Assembly (NCBI GenBank): GCA_028289245.1
Contig: JAQGGT010000004.1
Span: 363,620-427,619 of the forward strand
Direction of reading: 5' to 3'
Length of the DNA stretch: 64,000 nucleotides
Source of the DNA: Candidatus Saccharimonadota bacterium
GTDB taxonomy: Bacteria > Patescibacteriota > Saccharimonadia > Saccharimonadales > UBA4665
Shown: one piece after another, positions 56,194 to 63,941 of the stretch
Numbering within the stretch: the first letter of the stretch is position 1
Layout: each line of letters begins with the position of its first letter
Notes under the pieces: model-generated
The model's input: the letters and a program-made list of their open reading frames with translations, nothing else
Databases searched by the model: none
Told to the model about the DNA's origin: nothing
Made by a program: the position numbers and the translations under genes

Positions 56194-57342
56194 CTAGCTA
56201 CTTTGGCTTTGTAGAGCGATCTGGCTGGCACGTTGCAGCTGCTTGTACTTGGCTAGCTCAGAGGCGCCGTAGCGGGCGAGCTCAGCCGGGGTGCTGGCAA
56301 TAAAGACCGGCAAATCCGGAAAGTCGAGGAGGTGGCGGCCGAGGTGGGCCATAGCTAGCTTGCGCTGACGATTTTGGTCGGACTTGGGATCACTGTCGTG
56401 TTTCTCAACATACACACCGAGTTTCTGACCATTAAAGGCGCAGTAGGCCAACAGCCAACCGAGTTCGCCGAGAGCACCAAAACTATTTTCAGTTTCGGTG
56501 GCCGCAAACAGAATTACGGCGTCGTTCGTTTTGTGCTCCAGCTCGGTTATGGCGTTGTCGAGAGTCCAGTCATCGGTGTAGGCACTGTACTGCTCACGGC
56601 GAGCGACGCCGTTGTCATCGAGTCGGTCGCGCATGCCTTCATACCACGAGCCATCGTAACGAGATGCGCCACTGCCAACAAGTGCAATAGTAGGTGATAA
56701 ATCGGTACGCCGCGGGATGGTAAAGCGGCTATCGTGGCTCACCCGGCTAGCTACTCTATCAGCAAAGTCACTGACGTCGCGGACGCCATTATCGATCATA
56801 GTCTGCATGTCGGGAGCCATGGCAGCATTAACCGGAAAATCTTTGAGAGTTTTGGTGGCCAGTAAGGTGGTGAGCGTCCGGGCGCGTTTGACGGCGTCGT
56901 CGTGGTCACTGCCAGACTCGATGAACATGTGAACCCGTTGGGGGCGCAATGTACCACCAAGCGCCGCAAAGCCAGTTTCGGCCAAGCTGGCGTGGCCGGT
57001 AGTGATGTCGAGTACCGGTAACACTACCGCCGCATCACGGGCCAGGTGGCGGGCTTCTTCGGCGGCATCCTCGGGCTTCCATTCGCGCTTTAAGGGGTTG
57101 AAAATGTTAACGCGTTCAGCCAAGCCACGCAGGGCGAGCTGCTCCGAGATAACCGGAATTTGGTCGGCTCGCCAGTCGTAGACAAGGTCGGGATTGCCGG
57201 CCGTGCCAAAAAGACCCAGGGCCGGTAAGTAGTTACGACGGTCATCGGCATCATGGCTAGCGACGAATGGTCGCACAAGACCCATCGCCTCGCCTGCTTC
57301 AGGCGGTTCAAGAATATCAGCGGCTTCGTATACCACAGGCAT
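56194..57342 (-). CDS. tandem nucleoside-2-deoxyribosyltransferase-like protein
   Basis: A 382-residue protein with two copies of a Rossmann-like module. Copy 1 (about 40-175): LGLFGTAGNPDLVYDWRADQ, FNPLKREW, AAVVLPVLDITTGHASLAET. Copy 2 (about 215-345): TIALVGSGASRYDGSWYEGM, DDWTLDNAI, DAVILFAATETENSFGALGE. The hydrophobic-strand then acidic-loop patterns match nucleoside 2-deoxyribosyltransferase/SLOG-related folds, where the Glu in the ETGF/ELGW stretch would be near the catalytic position. Tandem duplication within one chain is unusual. Strong leaderless promoter TTGACA, 16 nt, TATATT, 6 nt. Confidence 0.72.
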   Translation of the reverse strand: MPVVYEAADILEPPEAGEAMGLVRPFVASHDADDRRNYLPALGLFGTAGNPDLVYDWRADQIPVISEQLALRGLAERVNIFNPLKREWKPEDAAEEARHLARDAAVVLPVLDITTGHASLAETGFAALGGTLRPQRVHMFIESGSDHDDAVKRARTLTTLLATKTLKDFPVNAAMAPDMQTMIDNGVRDVSDFADRVASRVSHDSRFTIPRRTDLSPTIALVGSGASRYDGSWYEGMRDRLDDNGVARREQYSAYTDDWTLDNAITELEHKTNDAVILFAATETENSFGALGELGWLLAYCAFNGQKLGVYVEKHDSDPKSDQNRQRKLAMAHLGRHLLDFPDLPVFIASTPAELARYGASELAKYKQLQRASQIALQSQSS

Positions 57343-57348
57343 ACTGTC

Positions 57349-57376
57349 AATATATAAGTTTTTTACAAATTGTCAA
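57349..57376 (-). promoter_or_regulatory. strong leaderless promoter
   Basis: Consensus TTGACA (57371-57376), 16 nt, TATATT (57349-57354), 6 nt to ATG 57342. ATATTGACA occurs twice here, at the -35 and at the start. Confidence 0.7.
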
Positions 57377-57389
57377 TATTATTTGAACA

Positions 57390-57899
57390 CTACCATGGAC
57401 AGGTGGTAGTTTCAGTACCCGGCTTGATGACTTGACTGCCCCACACGAAGGCATGCTCCGTCCAATAGGGTCGACTTTCGGGCGTCTCATACTCAGTTCC
57501 AGGAAAAGGCGGATCGTCATAGCGGCCGATCCAGGCACTAAACAGGATATAGTGGCCGTCAGGCTGCTTATCCAACGAAACGGTTACCCACGAGCTTGGC
57601 TCGGCCGGACGGGATTTGGTGAACGGTACGTATTCATTATCGTCGCGGTTTTTGCGGACGGCATAGACAATCTCATCACTGGTATCGACGGTAACTACGT
57701 CAGTCGTGCCCACCACCCGGCCCAGATCGATGTCAAAGGCTTCACGATCGGCCACCAACGTACTGGTGGTCAGCACTTCAATGACTAGCTCTTTGAGCTG
57801 CGGAGTATCGTCAAAATGGGTGGCAGCATGTGAATCAATCGGATCATAACTGACCGAGACGCCATTTTGAGTGATACATAAGAATTCTTGCGCAACCAC
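57390..57899 (-). CDS. unknown protein, 169 aa
   Basis: A soluble protein of unknown family. The N-terminal half is beta-rich (EFLCITQNGVSVSYDPIDSH, LKELVIEVLTTSTLVADRE), and the second half has GHYILFSAWIGRYDDPPFPG, SRPYWTEHAFVWGSQVIKPG with a terminal TTCPW. The GTG start is supported by TATAGT 6 nt upstream (leaderless). Resembles proteins encoded near phage or plasmid conjugation genes in general look only; no clear match. Confidence 0.68.
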   Translation of the reverse strand: MVAQEFLCITQNGVSVSYDPIDSHAATHFDDTPQLKELVIEVLTTSTLVADREAFDIDLGRVVGTTDVVTVDTSDEIVYAVRKNRDDNEYVPFTKSRPAEPSSWVTVSLDKQPDGHYILFSAWIGRYDDPPFPGTEYETPESRPYWTEHAFVWGSQVIKPGTETTTCPW

Positions 57900-57905
57900 A
57901 GCTAA

Positions 57906-57911
57906 ACTATA
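57906..57911 (-). promoter_or_regulatory. -10 of leaderless GTG-start gene
   Basis: TATAGT, 6 nt from GTG 57899. Confidence 0.55.
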
Positions 57912-57921
57912 CCATTCCGCA

Positions 57922-58740
57922 TTATGACATTAAGTGGTTTCTGCGATAACGTTGCCACAAAGCCTGCGTTGCTATGAATTGTTCTTGCTTAGCAATTTCC
58001 TGGTCGCCATAGTGGCGAAAATCCTCCGGATGTACCAGGGTGTAGGCCGTCGAAATTTTATCTTGCTGAGCGTGCAAATAGCCGTCCACCGCTGGGTAGT
58101 CTGCGGCATACTCAATAAGTTTTGCCGGCTGAACGCCTAGGACGTCGGCGAGAATCCAACGTAAACCTGCGTCAGACTGGCCCGCCGAATTCGTCTGCAG
58201 GCGCATGGCAGCCCTGAGCGCGGTTCGGACATAACCGGAGCGCTCAATGGCGTTAAACATTCTGCCGAGTTTCGTCGTAGCATCAAAGACGACGGTGTCG
58301 CGCGCTGCAACGATACACTGCTTCATGGCAACCGATACGCCCGGGCAGAACGCCTCAAGATTATTCTCAAAGGCGAGTTTCTCTGATGCCTCGTCAGCAT
58401 CAGTTTTATCACCAAAGCTGATGTCACCCACAATCGCTTCACCTTGGTCATGAATGATGGCAGCCACCTGGAGTAGAATTTTCTCGTCCGCATCGAAGTA
58501 GCCTGGCTGCGCTACGTCGGTGGCTCTGATAAAGCTTTTTGTCAGACCATAGGTAAGTGGCATATGCAGCAAATTATTAACGTCAGCACCGAGCAGCGCC
58601 ACCCAGGTTTCGTTGGCCACATGGGCCAGGTTATAGCGCTCATAACGGACGTTAGCAGCCAGCTTTTCTCCATACTCCGTGGCGGCAAATGCTACGTGAA
58701 TAGCAAAAACATCCTCAGTACCCCCAAGAGATTCGTACAT
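57922..58740 (-). CDS. HD-domain-like hydrolase
   Basis: A 272-residue mostly helical protein. VAAIIHDQGEAIVGDISFGD matches the HD motif with the following Gly-Asp of the HD_3/YfbR-like 5'-nucleotidase group. An upstream His (YNLAHVANETWVALL) and a later Asp could complete the metal site. Substrate unknown. The start is uncertain by a few codons among ATGs between 58740 and 58748; GGAG lies upstream. Confidence 0.75.
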   Translation of the reverse strand: MYESLGGTEDVFAIHVAFAATEYGEKLAANVRYERYNLAHVANETWVALLGADVNNLLHMPLTYGLTKSFIRATDVAQPGYFDADEKILLQVAAIIHDQGEAIVGDISFGDKTDADEASEKLAFENNLEAFCPGVSVAMKQCIVAARDTVVFDATTKLGRMFNAIERSGYVRTALRAAMRLQTNSAGQSDAGLRWILADVLGVQPAKLIEYAADYPAVDGYLHAQQDKISTAYTLVHPEDFRHYGDQEIAKQEQFIATQALWQRYRRNHLMS

Positions 58741-58794
58741 GCATACATGATCTCCTGACGGCTACGCTAATGCAAGCACGAGCACTCTAAAACA

Positions 58795-60927
58795 TTAGGC
58801 GGCTTCGGTGATTTTTTGCCAGGCTTCGACGGCCGGGCCATAGTAGTTGATCGGTGCGTCGTTGCCGGATTGCTGCTGCAACATTTTAGCGATGAAGTGG
58901 CTCATTTCGAACGGCGTGTAGCTGACCGATTTCTGACGGCGGTGAGCTTCTTGCAGTGTCACGGCGGTAATGTGGCCGCCGCCGTAGGCGGCAATCGAAT
59001 CGCTGGCGCCCAAGAAGACGCGAGTAGTCGGCGATAGTAGGCCTTTGGTCTCGGGGCTGTAGCGGTAACCGCCCCAGTTGCTGTCATTAACAACGACAAT
59101 TTTGTCGACGCCCTCGGCACACTCTTCGCTCAGGCCAAGCGCTTTACTGGCCACAATGCCGAGCGTTTGGAAGCCGAGCGCTTTGACGAGGGGGTACATC
59201 CGGCCAATGCCGTAGGGCGTAGCACCAATAGCGATGGCCGTTTCGGCCGGGTCCAGGGCTTCGAGGTCGCGCAGAATGGTCTGCTCTAGCAAGTCGGGCT
59301 GTTCGTATTCGAGAGCCGAGTAGCCAAACAAGCTGTGAATCTTCATGCCTGGGAAGTCGAGTTTGCGGATGTGGCGGATGGCGGCGTTGACGTTGAGCGG
59401 CCGGGCCACCATCAGGCGCAGCGCGTCGCGGCCAATGGCTCGGCGGCGAATGTCATGGGCGATGTTACCGAGAAAGGTGTTGCTAAAACCTTCGTCGGAC
59501 GACACCAGTTGCATACAGGTGTTGAGCAGGTCATCGTCGGCGATCGGGTCATCGGAGACGAGGCGATAGAGATCGGCGGCAGCGTTAGCAATGCTGATGC
59601 GATTGCGAGCGTAATCGGTCCAGTTACTGGTACCGCGGTCTTCTGGCAGATCATAAAACGTGTGGGCCAGTTTACGGTAGACGTGAGCCAGCACACTGGC
59701 ACGCGGATCAGTGTAGTACTCAATAAGATCATCGCCAACCTCACGCTCAAAGGGCGTTTTCTCCATTGGTGCCCGCAAAATCGCGTCGGCGATGCTGTCT
59801 GGTGAGCAGTCGTAGGCGTCCTCGTGCAAGACCTCAAACAGCACCAGCATGCGGGCCACACGGCGGTCGTAGTCGGCCTGCTGCTCGTGGCTGCGCTCGG
59901 CAGCCGGCGGGAAACCGCTGACGTCGATGGCCGGTAACAGCTTGAGCATCAGCTCGGTAGCCTGTTCAGCATATTGGCGTGGCGTCATACCTTCACGCTC
60001 GATGGCCGCCAGCGTTTCCTGGTGCATGCGACGGGTGTGATCGACGTCGTGGTGGAAGAACTCGTAGGGCGTCTGCGGATAGCCATCGACGGTCAGCGTG
60101 TCGGTAGAGACACCGATCAAACCAACTTGGACGCCGCGCAGGCGAATCAGATCGGTCAAGTTGAGGCTGGCCATGGTTGGCAGAATGGTGTGCTCCGGGT
60201 CATCACGCAGGGCGTGCCAGTTATATTCGAAGCGGGCGGTGTGATACGGTGGAGGCGTCTCTGGGTCATTGATGCGAACAGCCAGGTCAAAGAAGCCCAT
60301 AGCGTCTTCGATCAGATCGAGCGAGGCGCCGTAGGCAAAGCGGTTCTCATCGATACTGGCGGCCAACGTTTCCAGCGTCCGAGCCCGCAGCTTACGTAAG
60401 ACAGGCGACTGCTCGCAGGCGGTCAGCACTTCGGGCTTAGTAGCCAAGTCGCTGGCCAGAGCCTTGATAGTCCAACCCATTTCTGGGAATTCGGCTTCGT
60501 CACCGGCTCGTTCGCGGCGGCGAGTAAAATCATCATACGTCTCGAGCGGGTAGTCGAGCATGTGACGCACCTGGGCTTGCTGCTCAGCGCGGGCCTGCAC
60601 ACCTAATTCGGCGCTAAATCGCGGCAGCCCAGCAGGTGCCTCTGGCTGCTCAAGCAAATCAAAGAAGCGCTCGGCGCGCTCCAGCGCCCATTCGGTATGG
60701 CCGGCCGGGAACGGTTCACTGCGCTGAATATCATAAGGATAATCATCGATGCCGCCAGCCACTTGGAATCGATAGCTGACGTGCTTGAGGTGATTATCGA
60801 GCTGGGCGGTCAGCGGCGCTAGGGCCGGATCACCAGTAGTAACAAGTTCAGCCTGCAGCGCCGCCAACCGCTCTCGGGCGGCGGCAACTTGCTCAGGGTA
60901 CGGGCTCAAAATCTCGATATTTTCCAT
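58795..60927 (-). CDS. large unknown protein with C-terminal SLOG-like domain
   Basis: A 710-residue soluble protein. The first ~520 residues are helical and unrecognised, with a notable cluster TPYEFFHHDVDHTRRMHQET (HHxxDH, possible metal site). The last ~180 residues look like a Rossmann/SLOG or LOG fold: TAIAIGATPYGIGRMYPLVK, FQTLGIVASKALGLS, RVFLGASDSIAAYGGGHITA, a GGG turn followed by a helix, then QEAHRRQKSVSYTPFE. SLOG domains bind or cleave nucleotides. Function unknown. The start is an ATG at 60927, one codon after a GTG. Confidence 0.75.
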   Translation of the reverse strand: MENIEILSPYPEQVAAARERLAALQAELVTTGDPALAPLTAQLDNHLKHVSYRFQVAGGIDDYPYDIQRSEPFPAGHTEWALERAERFFDLLEQPEAPAGLPRFSAELGVQARAEQQAQVRHMLDYPLETYDDFTRRRERAGDEAEFPEMGWTIKALASDLATKPEVLTACEQSPVLRKLRARTLETLAASIDENRFAYGASLDLIEDAMGFFDLAVRINDPETPPPYHTARFEYNWHALRDDPEHTILPTMASLNLTDLIRLRGVQVGLIGVSTDTLTVDGYPQTPYEFFHHDVDHTRRMHQETLAAIEREGMTPRQYAEQATELMLKLLPAIDVSGFPPAAERSHEQQADYDRRVARMLVLFEVLHEDAYDCSPDSIADAILRAPMEKTPFEREVGDDLIEYYTDPRASVLAHVYRKLAHTFYDLPEDRGTSNWTDYARNRISIANAAADLYRLVSDDPIADDDLLNTCMQLVSSDEGFSNTFLGNIAHDIRRRAIGRDALRLMVARPLNVNAAIRHIRKLDFPGMKIHSLFGYSALEYEQPDLLEQTILRDLEALDPAETAIAIGATPYGIGRMYPLVKALGFQTLGIVASKALGLSEECAEGVDKIVVVNDSNWGGYRYSPETKGLLSPTTRVFLGASDSIAAYGGGHITAVTLQEAHRRQKSVSYTPFEMSHFIAKMLQQQSGNDAPINYYGPAVEAWQKITEAA

Positions 60928-60993
60928 CACAAACCTAATTATTGCTATATTATAGCATAAGTATTTAAATTTAGCAATAGTTCAGCAGTGAAA

Positions 60994-61827
60994 TTACTCT
61001 GGTGTCGGCAGCTGATACGGCAGGTCCATGTGGGCCACCAAGACGCCGAAGTTAGTACGGCCGGTCTGGACAATTGCTTCTGGCACCCCGAGAGACTCAT
61101 GGAAGGCAAAATGAGCATTCGGATCGCTGGTCACCGTGGTGTCGATCCGGTGCTGAATCCGAGTTATCAGATCGCGGGTAGAGCTTTCGCCATCATCGAT
61201 TACTGGAAACTCGAGGTCGCTCGTCCGCTCAAGCAGCTTGAGCAGTGGGCCAAAGGCTTTTTTGTCGGCAGTTTCGTTGATAATACCAACGGCGGTGCCA
61301 TCTCTCAAATAAGAGGCAGACGCGTGGACGGCCTTGACGCCAATCTGCAATGCAGGCACGCCGTAGATACCGCTTGCCTCACGGTTGAGCGTGATGGTCG
61401 ATGAGCACAGCTGCCCAACCCGTTTACGGTCCAGAAAGTCCGCTGATTTACTAACCACCGTGCGGTCGATAGACAGCGGCAACACTCGGTTTTTGCCGAT
61501 GAGATCCTGCGCAAAGTCGAGTTGACCGCGAATTACCACACCACCGTCTAGCACTAGGTTGCCAGTTTGGCGCTTAACTGCGCCAGGGCGCCTAGTGTCA
61601 CGCTTGCCCTCGCGGTGCTGGACGGCAACCAGACCACTGCGGCCAAACTTGCGGTCGCTGATTTCCCAAGTTATTCCAGCCAGGGCCCCCGCAGTGGCCA
61701 GGGTAGCCAAATGTGCATATACCGGATCGCTCGCAAAGTTGAGACGCATGTTCTGTAAAGCGTCCAGCCCTTCACCCTGAGCAGCAAGGATCTCGGCGGT
61801 TTTCTTAGGCTGTTCTGGCTCAGTCAT
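60994..61827 (-). CDS. unknown protein, 277 aa
   Basis: A soluble protein of unknown family, starting with a charged, helical part (TEPEQPKKTAEILAAQGEGL) and continuing with beta strands such as NLVLDGGVVIRGQLDFAQDL, SSTITLNREASGIYGVPALQ and RTNFGVLVAHMDLPYQLPTP. No membrane helix. AAGGAG 6 nt before the ATG. Confidence 0.72.
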   Translation of the reverse strand: MTEPEQPKKTAEILAAQGEGLDALQNMRLNFASDPVYAHLATLATAGALAGITWEISDRKFGRSGLVAVQHREGKRDTRRPGAVKRQTGNLVLDGGVVIRGQLDFAQDLIGKNRVLPLSIDRTVVSKSADFLDRKRVGQLCSSTITLNREASGIYGVPALQIGVKAVHASASYLRDGTAVGIINETADKKAFGPLLKLLERTSDLEFPVIDDGESSTRDLITRIQHRIDTTVTSDPNAHFAFHESLGVPEAIVQTGRTNFGVLVAHMDLPYQLPTPE

Positions 61828-62009
61828 ACTAGCTCCTTATACTATATCGATAGCAGTACCATACTCTTATTTTGTAATTTTTTCAAAGCTATTGTTAAGT
61901 TTCCGCATATGAAGCGCGGAGTCATCATAACGCCAGAGTGGCAGTATAGCAGGCACTGTATGCTAACTTTTTTACAGCGCCCCAAAAGCATGAGCGTAAA
62001 ATTAGACCA
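61828..62009. other. intergenic stretch, no gene seen
   Basis: 182 bp with A/T-rich patches that should contain the promoters of the divergent neighbours. TAAAAT 7 nt before ATG 62010 could make that gene leaderless. Nothing else is evident. Confidence 0.4.
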
Positions 62010-62579
62010 ATGCAAGCACCACATGTCATCACTCGATCTAATACCCAGGGTCACCTCGCGGTTTTGTACGAAAGCCCTCAGGAACGCCTCAAACTGCTCG
62101 CCAGCTACTTTCAGGAAGGCGTGGCTCGCAATGAAATGTGTGTACTGGTGACTTCTGAGCATATCGACGAAGTCTTGGAAGATTTTTTGAGCCTCGGCTT
62201 CGATGCCAAGAGCGCTGTGGATACCGGTGCGCTACGTATCTTCGAGGCGGAGCAAACCTACCTACCAGATGGCACATTTGTGTCAGGCTATATGCTAGAA
62301 AATGTTCGGAACTTTCTTGATGAAGCTAGCTCGCTTGGCTACGATGGCCTGCGCACCGCCGGCGAGATGTCCTGGATCAGCGTGCATCCGGAGTCGATCG
62401 CCGAAGCCATCCACTATGAGAGTGACGTCAATAGCATCTGCGACGCGCACCAAGATTTCGTTGGCCTCTGCCTCTACCCGGCCCAGCAAACCTCTGCTGG
62501 CATGCTGCGCGATGTCATGCAAACGCATCCCAGCTTTGTCCACAACGGCGCCCCACAGCTCAGCCCGTATTACGCCTAG
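62010..62579 (+). CDS. stand-alone MEDS sensory domain protein
   Basis: A 189-residue protein that matches the MEDS (methanogen/methylotroph DcmR sensory) domain: GHLAVLYESPQERLKLLASY, ALRIFEAEQTYLPDGTFVSG, FLDEASSLGYDGLRTAGEMS then WISVHPES, and YESDVNSICDAHQDFVGLCL. The domain is normally fused to kinases or DNA-binding regions and is thought to bind a hydrocarbon-like ligand; here nothing is fused. Output must be through another protein. Convergent 20-bp overlap with the next gene. Confidence 0.85.
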   Translation: MQAPHVITRSNTQGHLAVLYESPQERLKLLASYFQEGVARNEMCVLVTSEHIDEVLEDFLSLGFDAKSAVDTGALRIFEAEQTYLPDGTFVSGYMLENVRNFLDEASSLGYDGLRTAGEMSWISVHPESIAEAIHYESDVNSICDAHQDFVGLCLYPAQQTSAGMLRDVMQTHPSFVHNGAPQLSPYYA

Positions 62580-63162
62580 CTCGAGCGATTGTTTTTGGGC
62601 GCGGGAAAATCAACAGCGTCGTAAACAAGACGTTCATGAAAAGGATGTAGGCAACGAAGCTGTAGTCGACAAACACCCAGTGCTGGATGGTGAGCAACAC
62701 AATCAACGAACTGACAACTTCCGCGGCGTACGCCAGGGCGGTTTCGGTTTCGGGGTATTTGTACGACTTTAGAACGGTAGGCAAACCGGCGGCCAGGTCG
62801 GCAATGATACTGAGTACCAACGCTAGCTGGCCGTTATGTGTTGCCAGCAGCATGATCAAGGCCAGCGCCGACAGTGCGCCACAGGCCACATCAAATTTGG
62901 TGATCGCCCAGTAGGCCTTTTTATTCATGAATGAAGCCGCCACAATGGCAAACGGCGTCAAAGCTACTACCAAGGTATAGAGTATCTGCTCGCCACCGTG
63001 GGCACTGCGCTGGGCGAAGTACGACACTAGCGGCGCGACACCCCACAAAAAGAAAGTGACACGATTAGGCCTGGTTATGCCAGCCAGCGTATCTTTGACG
63101 TAAAATAGGCTGCCGAGTACGGCCACCACCAGGGCGACCCAAATAAAATTAGTGCTTATCAT
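62560..63162 (-). CDS. polytopic membrane protein of unknown function
   Basis: A 200-residue protein with six predicted TM helices: TNFIWVALVVAVLGSLFYV, TFFLWGVAPLVSYF, ILYTLVVALTPFAIVAASFM, ACGALSALALIMLLAT, AEVVSSLIVLLTIQ, FVAYILFMNVLFTTLLIF. It resembles small integral membrane proteins of the SemiSWEET/PQ-loop size but lacks a clear PQ motif. No function assigned. Minus-strand neighbour of the GNAT gene. Confidence 0.78.
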   Translation of the reverse strand: MISTNFIWVALVVAVLGSLFYVKDTLAGITRPNRVTFFLWGVAPLVSYFAQRSAHGGEQILYTLVVALTPFAIVAASFMNKKAYWAITKFDVACGALSALALIMLLATHNGQLALVLSIIADLAAGLPTVLKSYKYPETETALAYAAEVVSSLIVLLTIQHWVFVDYSFVAYILFMNVLFTTLLIFPRPKTIARARRNTG

Positions 63163-63170
63163 AGGCCTCG

Positions 63171-63764
63171 CTATGCCACCTTAGCTTGCACCCTAAGAAC
63201 CATCTCGGTGAGTGGCAGGGATTTCATGTAGCTGGGCTGCGCCGGATCTGGGAGGATAACACTGTCGGTGGCCTCAAAGCCAAAATGCTCATAAAAACCG
63301 ATTGCATTTCTGTTATAGCTGACGACATTGAGATAAATGTCCTCGTCATTGCCCCACCATTCTAGTACTCGGCGCATAAGCAAGCCACCGATACCTAAAC
63401 CTTGGGATTCGGGTGAAACGTAGAGAGCGCCGATGCGTCGACGATTCTGCTCATCACGGCTCGGGTTGACGAAACCAAGCACTTTGCCACCGACTTTGGC
63501 AACCATGGTTATGTCGTGAATGCCATCTTCGGCTGCAATTTGTTGCTCCAGGTAGGCGATACGACGAGGTACAAACTGGCCGTTTGGGCCCTTGGCATTG
63601 AGCAAGATATCGGCTTCAGTAATAGCAAGCTCGGGGTTTGGGTAAGCTGCCAGCCAGGCGCGATCACGGATATCACACATCACTGCGGCATCAGCCGGTA
63701 CAGCGCGTTCTACTATAACCTGGGTTTTATCGAAAGTATGCTCATGCAGGGGCGTTTCGGTCAT
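63171..63764 (-). CDS. GNAT-family N-acetyltransferase
   Basis: A 197-residue acetyltransferase. AIRD-like region CDIRDRAWLAAYPNPELAIT, acetyl-CoA motif A IGALYVSPESQGLGIGGLLM (Q-x-x-G-x-G) and motif B YNRNAIGFYEHFGFEATDS are clear. Typical substrates are amino groups of amino acids, proteins or antibiotics. The ATG at 63764 follows TATACT by 6 nt; the longer frame (32 codons) is unlikely. Confidence 0.93.
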   Translation of the reverse strand: MTETPLHEHTFDKTQVIVERAVPADAAVMCDIRDRAWLAAYPNPELAITEADILLNAKGPNGQFVPRRIAYLEQQIAAEDGIHDITMVAKVGGKVLGFVNPSRDEQNRRRIGALYVSPESQGLGIGGLLMRRVLEWWGNDEDIYLNVVSYNRNAIGFYEHFGFEATDSVILPDPAQPSYMKSLPLTEMVLRVQAKVA

Positions 63765-63770
63765 GGAGCT

Positions 63771-63776
63771 AGTATA
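63771..63776 (-). promoter_or_regulatory. -10 of leaderless GNAT promoter
   Basis: TATACT, 6 nt from ATG 63764. Confidence 0.58.
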
Positions 63777-63841
63777 GCAATTATTGACTGTCAACGTTTT
63801 TGGCATTGACGGTACTGAAGCTGTTGTAAAAATAATAATAA

Positions 63842-63868
63842 TTAGCACTCTTGACATGAGAGTGCTAA
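63842..63868. promoter_or_regulatory. CIRCE element (HrcA operator) over promoter
   Basis: Perfect TTAGCACTC, 9 nt, GAGTGCTAA. The spacer itself begins with TTGACA (63851-63856), the -35 of a promoter with TACAAT at 63874-63879 (17 nt). HrcA binding would block polymerase, giving heat-inducible expression of the downstream Hsp20. Confidence 0.93.
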
Positions 63869-63879
63869 TTTTCTACAAT
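63851..63879 (+). promoter_or_regulatory. heat-shock promoter
   Basis: TTGACA, 17 nt, TACAAT, overlapped by CIRCE. Start near 63886; ~56-nt leader before ATG 63942 with AAAGGAG. Confidence 0.85.
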
Positions 63880-63941
63880 CTCACTAGAAGCTATTTATGC
63901 TTCTCACCGATTTATATAACTATAATGAAAGGAGAAATATA

